Assembly: GCF_022531965.1 (NCBI RefSeq)
Contig: NZ_CP092831.1
Location: 331,001 to 395,000 of the forward strand
Origin: Paenibacillus peoriae
GTDB lineage: Bacteria > Bacillota > Bacilli > Paenibacillales > Paenibacillaceae
Direction of reading: 5' to 3'
DNA: 64,000 nt
The notes below the pieces were generated by a model. That model was given only the letters and a program-made list of their open reading frames with translations. It had not been told where the DNA came from and did no database searches. Both the position numbers and the translations under genes were made by a program. Positions within the stretch are counted from its first letter, which is position 1. Each line of letters opens with the position of its first letter. This document shows positions 43,975 through 53,910 of this stretch, piece after piece.

Positions 43975-45467
43975 AGGCGGGCGGGAAAAGTCGGAGAAAA
44001 TATGCACTCCGTTCTCTCCGATCCCAGCTTTTGGCCAGAACGTTACTCATTTTGGCTTTGTTGCTTGTATTGATTGGTTTTCTACAATATTTTCTGATGA
44101 AAGATTTTCTGTATCGCAGTCGGGCAGAAGCCATGAATACACAGCTGAATTCAATTCCTGCCGATTTATTGATTAAGGATTCGCAGGAAAAGAGCGGGGC
44201 TGGGGTAACCGTTCCTCAAGATGAGTCCAATCGAAGGAGTAATCGACCGGGACCGTTTCTGTTTTGGCCGGATATGTCGCTTGCTTCTATAGGTATAGAC
44301 GGCACCTTCCAGAGCTTGTCCAATGAAAATGGACTTAAACCGCCGCGTCTCACCACTCAGCAGTATCAAGCAATGCAGCAGAGTAAGCGCATGCGTCACG
44401 GCTATCAATTAATCACGGATGCCCAGGGGAAAGAGCAACTGGTTGTATTCCGTCCGCTTGGTCCACCTGACCGTTCTTCCGGTTTACTTCAAATGGGCGT
44501 ATCCACGACTTCTATGCAAGAGCAGTTGATTAACCAGCTCCGCACCTTTATTTTATTGTCTCTGATTGCACTTGCGATTGGGTTGGCGCTTATGCTTCCG
44601 GTGCTGCGCCGCACGTTGGTACCCCTTTCCAGGATGGTTGAGGCAGTCAAACGTATTGATGCCGGCAATCTGGCCGAGCGCTTTGATGCAGAGCAGGGGC
44701 AGTATGAGGTGGATCGTTTGGCGGTTTCATTTAACGGAATGCTGGAACGGCTGGAGCATTCTTTTGCAGCCGAACGGGAATTGCAGATGCAGATGAGACG
44801 ATTTATTGCGGACGCCTCCCATGAACTGCGCACCCCGCTCACGTCTATTCACGGCTTCTTGGAAGTGTTGCTTCGTGGGGCTGCATCCAATCCGAAGCAG
44901 CTCCAATCAGCATTAGAAAGTATGTATGGTGAATCCAAGCGGATGAATAAGCTTGTCTCTGACTTGCTATTGTTGGCTAAGCTGGATCGAACACCGGAGT
45001 TAAAGCTGGAAGACATACCCCTAGATGCGTTGCTGCTGGAAATGAAACCGCAGCTTCTTATGCTAGCAGGTACACGTAAGGTGGTTTTTGATATGACGGC
45101 AGGTATACGGGTATTGGCAGAAGGGGATAAAATCAAGCAGGTCGTGCTCAACCTGTTTCACAATGCGGTTCAGCATACCGATATGGAAAGAGGTGTAATC
45201 CAGGTAAACCTGTCTGCAGGTAAGAAGTTGGTGGATATCCAAATTCGTGATAACGGGCCAGGCATGAGTAAAGAACAGCTGGAGCGGATATTTGAGCGTT
45301 TTTATCGTGGAGATGAATCGCGTACACGTAGCTCAGGCGGGGCAGGTCTTGGTCTGGCCATTACACAGTCTATCGTGGAAGCACACGGCGGGAGCATTAC
45401 GGCCGAAAGTATCCCGGGAACGGGAAGTGTATTCAAAGTAACGCTACCTTTAGTGGGAACAGTATAG
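43971..45467 (+). CDS. Membrane sensor histidine kinase
   Basis: The 498-residue protein has two membrane segments (~20-45 and ~190-215) around a ~145-residue outside sensor region, then HAMP ('RMVEAVKRIDAGNLAERFDA'). HisKA follows, with the phosphorylated His near 284 ('DASHELRTPLTSIHGFLEVL'). The ATPase domain has N-box 'LNLFHNAVQHT', G1 'DNGPGMS', F 'FERFYRGDESR' and G2 'GGAGLGLAI'. The sensor region is Gln/Ser/Arg-rich and matches no domain I know. It pairs with the response regulator before it. Confidence 0.95.
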   Translation: MKAGGKSRRKYALRSLRSQLLARTLLILALLLVLIGFLQYFLMKDFLYRSRAEAMNTQLNSIPADLLIKDSQEKSGAGVTVPQDESNRRSNRPGPFLFWPDMSLASIGIDGTFQSLSNENGLKPPRLTTQQYQAMQQSKRMRHGYQLITDAQGKEQLVVFRPLGPPDRSSGLLQMGVSTTSMQEQLINQLRTFILLSLIALAIGLALMLPVLRRTLVPLSRMVEAVKRIDAGNLAERFDAEQGQYEVDRLAVSFNGMLERLEHSFAAERELQMQMRRFIADASHELRTPLTSIHGFLEVLLRGAASNPKQLQSALESMYGESKRMNKLVSDLLLLAKLDRTPELKLEDIPLDALLLEMKPQLLMLAGTRKVVFDMTAGIRVLAEGDKIKQVVLNLFHNAVQHTDMERGVIQVNLSAGKKLVDIQIRDNGPGMSKEQLERIFERFYRGDESRTRSSGGAGLGLAITQSIVEAHGGSITAESIPGTGSVFKVTLPLVGTV

Positions 45468-45490
45468 TATTGCAGATTATGGCGTAACAT

Positions 45491-45546
45491 AAAAATAGCC
45501 TCCCGAACCGCAGCTTTGGTTATAACACGGCTCGGGGGGCTTTTTA
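45491..45546. terminator. Terminator between convergent kinase and protease genes
   Basis: AGCCTCCCGA pairs with TCGGGGGGCT (one G-T) and a T-run follows on the plus strand; AAAAATA before it gives a T-run on the minus strand. It serves both genes. Confidence 0.85.
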
Positions 45547-45550
45547 ATTG

Positions 45551-48500
45551 TTAGTTAATCAGCGAAGCTTTTTGTAAGAGCACATGCAGCACCTTGGCAG
45601 ATGCCTCACGGGTTGTAGGTGCATTCGGCTGGAAGTAGGAGGAGCCTTTAATCGCTTCCCCGTTGATGATGCCTGCTGCACTTACTTTTTCAATACTGTC
45701 CTTGGCGTAGCCTGCAAAGGATGAAGCATCATGGTACGGTGTGCGTGCAGGACCATCGGCTGCTGCTTTGATTTGAAGCAGATCTACAGCTTTACCCAGC
45801 ACGACAGCAATTTCTTGACGACTGATATTAGCATTCGGATCGAACTTGTCGCTGCTGCGGCCCGTAATCAATCCAGCTTCATAAGCGGCTGCCACATCGC
45901 CGGAGTACCAGCTACCTGCCGGGATATCACTGAATGGTCCAGCAGTACCTGGTGTCAGGCCGAGTGCTCGGGTTACCAGGGCTGCAAATTCTGCACGTGT
46001 CACGTTTTTCTTCGGTGAGAAAGTCGTGTCGGTCGTGCCGTTAATCAGCAACTTGTTTGCCAGCGATTGAATTTCGGATTGGGCATACGACGATGAGATA
46101 TCTTCAAAGCTAACGGGACGTGTCGCCGCTGCATACGTCGAGAAGCCCGGACGGCTTACCTTGACGACGGTAGATCCATCAGCCTGCTTGGTGAAGACGG
46201 ATGGAACGGGATAAACATTTCCGTTTGCCGTATAGAGTACACCGGCTGTATTAGAATCAATTTGACCAGGTACGGTAAAGGATCTGCTAATAAACTGTCC
46301 TGGAGCAACTTTGAGCGATTGACTCTTGCCACCAGTGACAATGTTAGCTTCAAATCCTACCGGGGTGCCGATCACATTGGAGCCTTTCAACTTGCCTGTA
46401 AATGTACCGCTCGCCTCTGCCTGGCTGCTGATGATCACTTCAATGCCTGCACCAGCAGGAACATTTTTCAGAGCGGATACTGGCAAAGCCAGAGAGGAGC
46501 CTGTATTGCTTACAATCAAGCTGCTTCCTGCTGCAGCCTTGCCCAGCGTTACCAGTTGTGTGGAAGTGAGCGATGCTTTCGTCGTTTGGCCTGCTTGGCT
46601 AGTAGCCGACAGTACAATAGCTGTCGGGCTGGAACCTGCTGCTGTCACGGCAGCCTGCAAATCTGCATCGGTTACTGTCAGCGACTGTACATTATTGTTC
46701 AATGCAACGGCTGTAGTGACAGTTTTAACAGCCTGTCCTTGCTTCACTACGCTTTGAAGTGAAGGAGCAGATGTAGGAACAGGGGGGGATGTGTTCGTTG
46801 CAGCAGAAGGTGTAGTATTGCTTCTGCCGCCACCTCCGCCTCCACCACTACCGCTGGATGCGGCGCTATTATCCACACGAATAGCTTTAGTGGCGGTGAA
46901 CAGTTTAGGGCCATCGGTATTGCGTTCAACTTCGCCCTTTTCATTCAGTTCAGGAGAACTGACTTCCAGCTTGTACACGCCATCTTTCAAGTGTTGAATA
47001 ACGGGTTGACCATTAGCATCCAGCACAGGCTTGCCATTGTCATCTAATTCCACGTAACTTCCGTCAATACCCTTAAAGGAATATACGCCTTGTTTGAGGC
47101 GAGCGTTAGCTCCTTGTTCTTTGGAAGTCGTTATTCCATCAATCAGACCGATCAATTTATCATCTACGCCGTATACATAAAGCGCGATCTGGTTGGTTTT
47201 ATCTGTGGTCAGGCGGAAAGCCAAATCTGTTGAGCGCTGAGCACCTGTCCGACTTGGGTAAATAATCGGGTTGGTAACACTCAGGTCCTGTAAGCCAAAG
47301 CCTGTCGTTGGGTTTTCTTTGCCCACATGAACGACGAACGGCAAATGTAGTGTTGGCAGTCCGGCGCTTTTCAGAATAACTTCCCCTTCATATACACCTG
47401 TGGCTGCACCCGAATTTGGTTGCACAGACAGGAAGAACGGTTGCGATTTACCCGGTTCTGCCGAAATTGCTCCATTCGCGCCAACACCTTGCAACTGAAC
47501 GGCAATGTTGCTCACGTCAGGTGTAGCAATCGGCTTAGTTGGATCAGAGGTTACATTATCATGTAACACGGTGCTGGCTTCATATTGCACAGTGTTAGCC
47601 GACAAGTTTTTGAGTTGAAGCTGAATCTGCTTCGCATCACTACCAGGTCGTAACACCCCGAAGCTGGCGGAAGGATTGTAATTCACAACCTCCTGCCGAT
47701 TAAAGTTTTTGTCGAGAATCGTAATCTTTTCGACGGTTTCCAGCAGGGCTGGCGTCTGAATCGCATTAGCGATGTTTACAAGGCCTGCACCTTGGGAATA
47801 CACATCATATTGGATTTTATCCTCATCAAAGAGTGTAACCGAAGTGTTTGCCAGAGCAGCGCGGATATCAAACGGTGTCCAGTTCGGATGTTGCTGCTTC
47901 AGCAACACGGCAAGTCCAGCCACATGCGGAGATGCCATACTCGTTCCGTTGCTGCGTTTGTAAGCTTGCTCATAGGATGCATCCGGATAGAACTTGGCGA
48001 AGGCAGGGTAGGTTGACATGATGCTAACCCCTGGTGCGCTCACGTCCGGCTTGATGCTCAGCAGTTCATCGCCATTGGGTCCGCGGGAGCTAAATCCGGC
48101 CATGGTATTACCAGGATTGTCAGTACGATGATACTCTTCTCCAAAAGCAATAAAAAATTTTTGTTTGTGGTTTTGGCTTTCAATGATTTGTCTTGCCAGT
48201 GCTCTACCTTCTTTTCCTGTCATGTCAAAGGTAGGGATATAATCTACATTGTCTCCTTGATTCGAATTAATGTAACCATCGTAACCAGGGATAGCTTCAC
48301 TCAGATTGGCTCGTGTGCTGTCGCCAGATTTCGCTTGACCATTAAAAATAATAATAGCCTTTGCACCATTTTGTTGTGCGTTTGCGATCTTGTCTACGAA
48401 GCCCAAGACGCCACGCGATACGATCACAACCTTATCTTTTACATCTTTAGAAGTGAAATCATCTGGATATCCCAAATTGGCATAAACCAATTCCAATGGT

Positions 48501-49846
48501 TCTGTCCCCATAATAGAAGAAAAATCTTCATGAAAAGTTTGCCAAGCCATCATATTAAAATTGTAATAGGTATCTGATGTAACTGTTAAAGGCTTTTCAT
48601 CATTACCATAGGTTACAAGATTGACGGATGCTTTATTTGAATAGCTATGGCTCGGGGAAGTGGCTGCACCGACGGAAATCGCCAGCTGTGATGTTGCGGG
48701 AGAACCCATGGAATAAAAGTAGGGTCCTTGTTGGGCCGCATTACCATTCGCTATGACCGCGACTACGCCGGAAAGTACAGCATTATTAATAGCAATGGAA
48801 TCCGGGGAGTTCGGGTCCTTTTCGGAATCCGAGCCCAGCGACAGGTTAATGACGTTCATACCATCTTTGACAGCACGTTCAATACCATCAATGACCTGTG
48901 CGGAGGAACCGGAGGAGCGACCCGTCTTGGTATTGCGTCCAAGCACTTTATACACGTATAAGTCCGATTTATAGGCAATACCCTTTTGCACAATATCCGA
49001 GGATTTATTGGCGGCTTTACCAGCAATTGTGCCAGAGACGTGAGTACCATGTGTCGTTCCGCTAAAACCTGTGCCGAATGGATCATTCTCCTTTTCGAGG
49101 AACGGTTCCTCGTAAGGGTCGTTGTCCTGTTCAAAAGAGTCATATCCGCCTTTGTAGGCTTCTTTCAAGTCCGGATGCTCATAATCGATACCGGTATCAA
49201 TAACCCCGACCTTGATTCCCGCGCCATTCAATCCTTTGGCCCAGGCTTCAGGAACACCAATCTGGTCCAGCGGTGCGTTATCATAAGTGGCTTCACTGGC
49301 TGTAAGTGTTGGCGGGTCCTGTACGGGGATGGAATAATACGTTTTGTTTTCATGAATGGATTTTACGCCTGGCAGTTTAGCCAGTTCTGGAATCTTATTG
49401 GCTGGCAGTGTGACCTCCAAGCCGTTAAGCACCGTGTTGTACTGGTAATTCACCTGAAGAGAAATACCATGCTCAGCGGCTTGGTCTACGAACGTAGTTT
49501 GCTCAGTGGCAATCGCGGATTCCGCTTTTTGCTCAGATTGAGCTGTAAAAGCTTGGACGCCTGAACGTGCTGCATATTTGTCCACGGCTAAGGGCTCACC
49601 ATCAAGCTGTACGATGACTCTGACCTGACGGGAAGAATCTGTGCTGAGCTCTGGCGAAATGAAGGCCGGAGCCGCCTCAATAGTCAATGCTTGCTGAGCT
49701 TCCAGAAATGAGTTGATTTGCAGATCTGCGCTAGCAGCAGAACTGACAGACGGCAGAGACAAGCTTACCGTCAAGGCAAGAGCGAGTGATACGACAGGTA
49801 TTTTTTGCAAAATGATCGGCTTTTTCAAAGATTTCCCTCTTTTCAA
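45551..49846 (-). CDS. Cell-surface subtilisin-like S8 protease with PA and SLH domains
   Basis: The 1431-residue protein has a signal peptide (~1-37), an I9-type propeptide (~70-165) and an S8 catalytic domain with Asp ('VGVIDTGIDYEHPDL', ~216), His ('GTHGTHVSGTIAG', ~270) and Ser ('NGTSMASPHVAGLAV', ~635). A PA domain is inserted between His and Ser ('VVIVSRGVLGFVDKIANAQQ'). Beta-sandwich domains follow, then a Gly-run linker ('SGSGGGGGGGRSN'), another beta region and three SLH domains (~1225-1431: 'VTRAEFAALVTRAL', 'ISRQEIAVVLGKAV', 'TTREASAKVLHVLL') that anchor it to the wall polymer. It degrades proteins at the cell surface. It is monocistronic. Confidence 0.95.
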   Translation of the reverse strand: MKRGKSLKKPIILQKIPVVSLALALTVSLSLPSVSSAASADLQINSFLEAQQALTIEAAPAFISPELSTDSSRQVRVIVQLDGEPLAVDKYAARSGVQAFTAQSEQKAESAIATEQTTFVDQAAEHGISLQVNYQYNTVLNGLEVTLPANKIPELAKLPGVKSIHENKTYYSIPVQDPPTLTASEATYDNAPLDQIGVPEAWAKGLNGAGIKVGVIDTGIDYEHPDLKEAYKGGYDSFEQDNDPYEEPFLEKENDPFGTGFSGTTHGTHVSGTIAGKAANKSSDIVQKGIAYKSDLYVYKVLGRNTKTGRSSGSSAQVIDGIERAVKDGMNVINLSLGSDSEKDPNSPDSIAINNAVLSGVVAVIANGNAAQQGPYFYSMGSPATSQLAISVGAATSPSHSYSNKASVNLVTYGNDEKPLTVTSDTYYNFNMMAWQTFHEDFSSIMGTEPLELVYANLGYPDDFTSKDVKDKVVIVSRGVLGFVDKIANAQQNGAKAIIIFNGQAKSGDSTRANLSEAIPGYDGYINSNQGDNVDYIPTFDMTGKEGRALARQIIESQNHKQKFFIAFGEEYHRTDNPGNTMAGFSSRGPNGDELLSIKPDVSAPGVSIMSTYPAFAKFYPDASYEQAYKRSNGTSMASPHVAGLAVLLKQQHPNWTPFDIRAALANTSVTLFDEDKIQYDVYSQGAGLVNIANAIQTPALLETVEKITILDKNFNRQEVVNYNPSASFGVLRPGSDAKQIQLQLKNLSANTVQYEASTVLHDNVTSDPTKPIATPDVSNIAVQLQGVGANGAISAEPGKSQPFFLSVQPNSGAATGVYEGEVILKSAGLPTLHLPFVVHVGKENPTTGFGLQDLSVTNPIIYPSRTGAQRSTDLAFRLTTDKTNQIALYVYGVDDKLIGLIDGITTSKEQGANARLKQGVYSFKGIDGSYVELDDNGKPVLDANGQPVIQHLKDGVYKLEVSSPELNEKGEVERNTDGPKLFTATKAIRVDNSAASSGSGGGGGGGRSNTTPSAATNTSPPVPTSAPSLQSVVKQGQAVKTVTTAVALNNNVQSLTVTDADLQAAVTAAGSSPTAIVLSATSQAGQTTKASLTSTQLVTLGKAAAGSSLIVSNTGSSLALPVSALKNVPAGAGIEVIISSQAEASGTFTGKLKGSNVIGTPVGFEANIVTGGKSQSLKVAPGQFISRSFTVPGQIDSNTAGVLYTANGNVYPVPSVFTKQADGSTVVKVSRPGFSTYAAATRPVSFEDISSSYAQSEIQSLANKLLINGTTDTTFSPKKNVTRAEFAALVTRALGLTPGTAGPFSDIPAGSWYSGDVAAAYEAGLITGRSSDKFDPNANISRQEIAVVLGKAVDLLQIKAAADGPARTPYHDASSFAGYAKDSIEKVSAAGIINGEAIKGSSYFQPNAPTTREASAKVLHVLLQKASLIN

Positions 49847-50120
49847 TCAAAATATGATATCTCTACATACTAGGATTTGAAGCCACTGCCGTTATTCTCA
49901 CGCCTCCCTTAATATCTAAAATAATAGAATTGACCACTGGTGACTAACTTGCCAGTTTTGAGGCATATCTTACCATATTGGTGGGATATATTACTATATG
50001 TTTTTTATATTTTTAGAAAAAATAAGGTTAACATTACATGTAGATTCCATGGAATTGTTATGAATTTACTAGATTATTTTTGAAAACAATCGAAGAGGAA
50101 TGGGAGAATGCGAGATTTAA

Positions 50121-50129
50121 TGATATAAT
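50121..50129 (+). promoter_or_regulatory. Extended -10 promoter of ppaC
   Basis: TGATATAAT has the extended TG motif one base before TATAAT (50124-50129), about 60 bp before the ppaC start. The -35 at 50101 is weak, as often found with an extended -10. The rest of the 49847-50190 divergent gap shows no gene. Confidence 0.5.
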
Positions 50130-50190
50130 CTGCATTGGAATTGTTGAGGTTTCACAATCATGTAAAATGCCTAAGGCAAAGGAGTCGATT

Positions 50191-51126
50191 ATGTTGGCAA
50201 AAACATTGATTTTCGGGCATAAAAATCCGGATACGGATACCATTTGCTCAGCTATTGCTTATGCAGACTTAAAAACCAAACTGGGCGCGGACGTAGAGCC
50301 GGTTCGTCTGGGCGAGGTGAACGGGGAAACGCAGTATGCACTGGATTATTTCAAAGTGAGCGCGCCACGTCTGGTTGAGCAGGTTGCTGCTGAAACGGAC
50401 AACGTCATTCTGGTCGATCATAATGAACGCCAGCAAAGCGCCGCTGATATTGACAAGGTACGTGTAACTGAAGTCATCGACCATCACCGGATCGCTAACT
50501 TTGAAACAAGCCAGCCGTTATACTTCCGCGCTGAGCCAGTGGGTTGCACAGCCACCATTTTGAACAAGCTCTACAAGGAAAATGGTGTAGCAATTCCGAA
50601 AGATATCGCAGGTCTAATGTTGTCCGCGATTATTTCCGATTCTCTGTTGTTTAAATCCCCAACCTGCACGGATCAAGACGTAGCTGCTGCTCGTGAACTG
50701 GCTGAAATTGCTGGTGTGGATGCAGATCGTTACGGATTTGACTTGCTTAAAGCGGGAGCTGACTTGAGTGGTCATACCATTGAACAGTTAGTAAGTCTGG
50801 ATGCCAAAGAATTTCAGATGAATGGTCGCAAAGTGGAAATTGCTCAAGTGAACGCAGTAGACGTAAACGATGTGTTGTCCCGTCAAGCTGATCTGGAAGC
50901 TGCATTGGCCCAAACCATTGAAGCTAAAAATCTTGATCTGTTCTTGTTCGTCGTAACAGACATTGTGAACAGTGATTCCATTGGTATTGCGCTGGGAAGC
51001 CAAGCCCAGGCAGTTGAAAAAGCCTATAATGTTCAGTTGGACGACAATAAGGCTGTTCTGAAAGGCGTCGTATCGCGCAAATCGCAAATTGTACCTGTAT
51101 TGACTGACGCTTTTAACAGTTTGTAA
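50191..51126 (+). CDS. ppaC: Manganese-dependent inorganic pyrophosphatase
   Basis: The 311-residue enzyme (family II) hydrolyses pyrophosphate to phosphate and pulls biosynthetic reactions forward. DHH-family metal ligands are visible: '[18 protein letters not shown]' (His10, Asp14, Asp16), '[10 protein letters not shown]' and 'EVIDHHRI'. The C-terminal DHHA2 part has the substrate-binding 'VSRKSQIVP' motif. The length matches the family. I chose ATG 50191 with AAAGGAG upstream; the frame is open from 50080 but the extra residues are not part of the family. Confidence 0.95.
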   Translation: MLAKTLIFGHKNPDTDTICSAIAYADLKTKLGADVEPVRLGEVNGETQYALDYFKVSAPRLVEQVAAETDNVILVDHNERQQSAADIDKVRVTEVIDHHRIANFETSQPLYFRAEPVGCTATILNKLYKENGVAIPKDIAGLMLSAIISDSLLFKSPTCTDQDVAAARELAEIAGVDADRYGFDLLKAGADLSGHTIEQLVSLDAKEFQMNGRKVEIAQVNAVDVNDVLSRQADLEAALAQTIEAKNLDLFLFVVTDIVNSDSIGIALGSQAQAVEKAYNVQLDDNKAVLKGVVSRKSQIVPVLTDAFNSL

Positions 51127-51132
51127 TGATAA

Positions 51133-51190
51133 ATAATAAGCCTCCTGAACCCGACTGCATAATGGCAGTGGCAGCAGGAGGCTTATTTTT
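51133..51190 (+). terminator. Terminator of ppaC
   Basis: AATAAGCCTCCTG pairs with CAGGAGGCTTATT and is followed by TTTTATTT; CTGC/GCAG also pairs inside. Confidence 0.9.
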
Positions 51191-51411
51191 ATTTCTTCAG
51201 TTCTGCCAGACGTCTCCGATGCGGAACTCAAATGCCAATTTCAACTTCAGCGCTGCCCATCATGAAACCGCTACCATGAAAAATGAAGAATACAGGGAGT
51301 GGATGATCCTTTCTTTCCGATGTACTTTGGGAGAATACGAAGGTTTGAAATCGGACGCAGCACCCATTCTGCCAGCAGATATGCGGGCAAGTTTGACGAA
51401 CAGTTTTTGCC

Positions 51412-51954
51412 TCAGTCTTCGCACCATTTTTCTCTCTTCTCTCTGGAGTCGGTTAGACGCGAACCTTTGACATCTTCAAACGCAGAACGTACGCGTGACA
51501 AATAGGTTTGGAACTGACAGATTTCCGACTCACTAAAGTCTGACATCAGACGTGAAGCCAGCCCTACGAAAAAGGGATCCATCTGTTGAATTTTACTTTT
51601 TCCTTTATCGTTCAGGGACACGAACACTCCCCGCTTGTCATTGGGATCGTCATATTTATTAATGAATCCCTCTTGTTCGAGAGAAATAACCATGGAACTG
51701 ATTGCTGCCCGGCTTACACCCATCTTTTCAGCCAAAGCAGAAGGAGAAGACATTTCATCTCTTTGTGCTGAAAGTACACAAAGCGCGATATATTGCCCGT
51801 AGGAGAGACCAAATTCACGTGAACGCTTCTCCATGTTTTTACGTATTTCATAAGTTATGGAAAATAAATCTACCAAAACACCAATTGGTTTATTGCCACC
51901 TGGAAAGAGATTATAGGCCAGTTGACGAATTTCGGAGTCCAAAAAAAAGAACAT
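51412..51954 (-). CDS. MarR-family transcriptional regulator
   Basis: The 180-residue protein has the MarR winged helix: 'LSYGQYIALCVLSAQ', recognition helix 'ALAEKMGVSRAAISSMVISL' and wing 'INKYDDPNDKRGVFVSLNDK'. Both ends are helical for dimerisation. I chose ATG 51954, eight bases after GAGG; an in-frame GTG at 51963 overlaps that site. An inverted repeat just upstream (51973-52001) is a likely self-regulated operator. No target gene is adjacent apart from the ligase gene upstream on the same strand. The signal is unknown. Confidence 0.9.
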   Translation of the reverse strand: MFFFLDSEIRQLAYNLFPGGNKPIGVLVDLFSITYEIRKNMEKRSREFGLSYGQYIALCVLSAQRDEMSSPSALAEKMGVSRAAISSMVISLEQEGFINKYDDPNDKRGVFVSLNDKGKSKIQQMDPFFVGLASRLMSDFSESEICQFQTYLSRVRSAFEDVKGSRLTDSREKREKWCED

Positions 51955-51972
51955 GCGATCCACCTCGATGTA

Positions 51973-52001
51973 GTTAATTAGTTAACTGTAATTTAATTAA
52001 C
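51973..52001. promoter_or_regulatory. Inverted repeat before the MarR gene
   Basis: GTTAATTA (51973-51980) and TTAATTAAC (51993-52001) form an inverted repeat about 18 bp from the MarR start codon, the usual place for an autoregulatory operator of this family. Confidence 0.5.
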
Positions 52002-52064
52002 CACTGGTTGCAATGATTTATACAAACTTTGTTCCGCATTTTTTGAAAATATATCTGTAAAACG

Positions 52065-53030
52065 TCACATCCAGGGGCCGATACACTGATCGAGGTCCTG
52101 ATTCACAAAGGCTTGTATGGAGGGCTGACGCAGGGTACGTCCTTCTTGCCACCGCCACTCACTATATTGAACCTTGGCGGTATACATGGGTTGCACCCAA
52201 AACGCATCTTGATGCCGATCCGGTTTATTGCTAAAGGGTCGTTCCGATATGGTATGTGGTAGCAGGCGCTCGGTAAGCTGACGCCAATCTTCCCGAGTCA
52301 GCTTGCCCGTACCCACATGCCCGATATAGCGCAGCATTCCTTGTTTATCATATTGGCCCAGCAACACAGCGTTGATAATGCCTCCGTTCAGGGTATAGCC
52401 ACCGATAACGGCAATGATATCGCCATAATTTTTGACCTTGAGCCATCGTCCGTCCTTTCCGCCCAATGTGTACGGACTATCCAGCTTTTTACACACAATA
52501 CCTTCCATTCCTTGGCTGCACATAACCTGAAATAGAGCTTGTCCATCAGGATGAGCGGGAGCCAGTTGAATCCGTTCATTCGGTATGATGATCTGATGCA
52601 GCAGTTCAAGCCTTTCCTGTAACGGTTTAAGATGAACCCACTCCCCGTTCAGATAAATAATATCAAACAACATGTAAGTAGCAGGCACAGCTTCATAGGC
52701 TGACTGAATTCGATCCGTCCGACGAATCAGATCCCGTCGCATAATTTCATGGAACGATGGTTTACCGTCGGCACCGAGTGCGATCATTTCCCCGTCCAAT
52801 ATGACCGAATCAGCCTTGCAGTAGGAGGGGAAGAGAGCAAGCTCCGGGTATAAAAGCGTTCGTTCGTGCTGTTTGCGGTTGAACAGGCGTGTGCTGCCCT
52901 GGTTGTGATACGTCAAAATTCTCGTACCGTCCCATTTTATTTCGTAACGCCAAAGGCCTGTTGCATCTACAGGTACTTTTTCGCTCAGTTCCGGTTCAAA
53001 CGGGATGACGGGTTTTATTTCTGTACGCAA
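52065..53030 (-). CDS. Stand-alone ATP-dependent DNA ligase (LigD ligase-domain type)
   Basis: The 321-residue protein seals DNA nicks using ATP. The lysine that takes AMP is Lys32 in 'YEIKWDGTRILTY' (motif I, KxDG), and later motifs 'DSVILDGEMIAL', 'YMLFDIIYLNGE', 'MEGIVCKKLDSPY' and 'GRWLKVKNYG' are all present. It has the nucleotidyltransferase and OB domains but lacks the polymerase and nuclease parts of full LigD. It starts with TTG behind GGGAGGTG. No Ku gene is in the window, so a role in end joining cannot be judged here. Confidence 0.9.
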   Translation of the reverse strand: MRTEIKPVIPFEPELSEKVPVDATGLWRYEIKWDGTRILTYHNQGSTRLFNRKQHERTLLYPELALFPSYCKADSVILDGEMIALGADGKPSFHEIMRRDLIRRTDRIQSAYEAVPATYMLFDIIYLNGEWVHLKPLQERLELLHQIIIPNERIQLAPAHPDGQALFQVMCSQGMEGIVCKKLDSPYTLGGKDGRWLKVKNYGDIIAVIGGYTLNGGIINAVLLGQYDKQGMLRYIGHVGTGKLTREDWRQLTERLLPHTISERPFSNKPDRHQDAFWVQPMYTAKVQYSEWRWQEGRTLRQPSIQAFVNQDLDQCIGPWM

Positions 53031-53091
53031 CGCAGCACCTCCCTTGCCTTTATATGAATAAATATAGTGTCGACGATAGATCTTATTTTAT

Positions 53092-53221
53092 GTATCAGGA
53101 TTTTGCAAAATTTGATTCCAGTCGCTCCGAAGTGCAAGATATAGACGAACTAAACCATTTCGATCTATATCTTGTTCATTGGAAGTCGCTTATGGGATTT
53201 TTGCAAAATCCTCGTATGTGA
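53092..53221 (+). repeat. 130-bp imperfect palindromic repeat, copy B
   Basis: This aligns without gaps to copy A (19936-20065), about 85% identical. Here the palindrome is better kept: GGATTTTGCAAAA on the left with TTTTGCAAAATCC on the right, and CAAGATATAG with CTATATCTTG inside. The G-C pair in the inner stem is T-A in copy A, a compensatory change. It lies between the divergent ligase and GNAT-like genes, with no coding sequence. Confidence 0.8.
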
Positions 53222-53343
53222 TGTTTCTCTGATCCCTAAATAGGGGAATGATAAGAATATCTAGCGTCGGCATGAAGTGATTGCATTAATTCGTTAGCAT
53301 GAGTTTTACGGGATTTTCTTCAGTCAGAAAGGGGATTGGTCTC

Positions 53344-53619
53344 ATGAGACAAATTCGCGAGGAGGACCATGCAGTAGTCATGGTGGATGATGGACAGGTA
53401 GTTGCAGAAGTAGGTTATAAATCCGTAGATGACCACTCATTGGTCATTGACCATACATTTGTATCCGAGCAGTTACGGGGTCAAAAAATTGGCAAGGAGC
53501 TCATCGACAGAGTGGTTGAGATGGCAAGAAATCAGCATAAAAAGGTTATCCCTGCTTGCTCGTACGCACTTGCTCTGTTCAAGCGCCATAAAGAATACAG
53601 TGACGTGTGGCAGCAATGA
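53344..53619 (+). CDS. Small GNAT-like (YidJ-type) N-acetyltransferase
   Basis: The 91-residue protein belongs to the short GNAT-related family of YidJ/YjdJ-type proteins. It shows 'LVIDHTFVSEQLRGQKIGKE', where R-G-Q-K-I-G is the CoA-binding motif, then 'LIDRVVEMARNQHKKVIPAC' and 'SYALALFKRHKEYSDVW'. The fold is reduced to the CoA-binding core, and the acceptor is unknown. The ATG at 53344 fits the family start; AAAGGGG lies about 11 bases upstream. It is a single gene with its own terminator. Confidence 0.85.
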   Translation: MRQIREEDHAVVMVDDGQVVAEVGYKSVDDHSLVIDHTFVSEQLRGQKIGKELIDRVVEMARNQHKKVIPACSYALALFKRHKEYSDVWQQ

Positions 53620-53658
53620 ATATGGATCATCAAGGCTGCTTAACTGCATAACCGACAC

Positions 53659-53699
53659 AACACCGGAGCGGGTAATCAGACTCTTCCGGTGTTTTTTTG
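53659..53699 (+). terminator. Terminator of the GNAT-like gene
   Basis: AACACCGGA pairs with TCCGGTGTT, followed by a T-run. Confidence 0.9.
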
Positions 53700-53910
53700 T
53701 GTGCATAAAGCTTTTAAAAAGAATGCATTCTACCGTTGATATAGGGAAACAAAGGGCTATCCTCAAATGTTGAAGCACATTTCTTGCCGGATGGCTGTGA
53801 AATTGTTCATACTGTTGTCACTTCACAGGCTAACTATGAGTTCTATATAATATATTATGGTTATGACCGCAAAAATAATGAAAACCTGAATTTAAACGAA
53901 GGAGACGCTC

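Noticed and set aside
51126..51470. A 114-codon plus-strand frame after ppaC
   Set aside because: It begins inside the ppaC terminator and runs antisense into the MarR gene; no recognisable protein.
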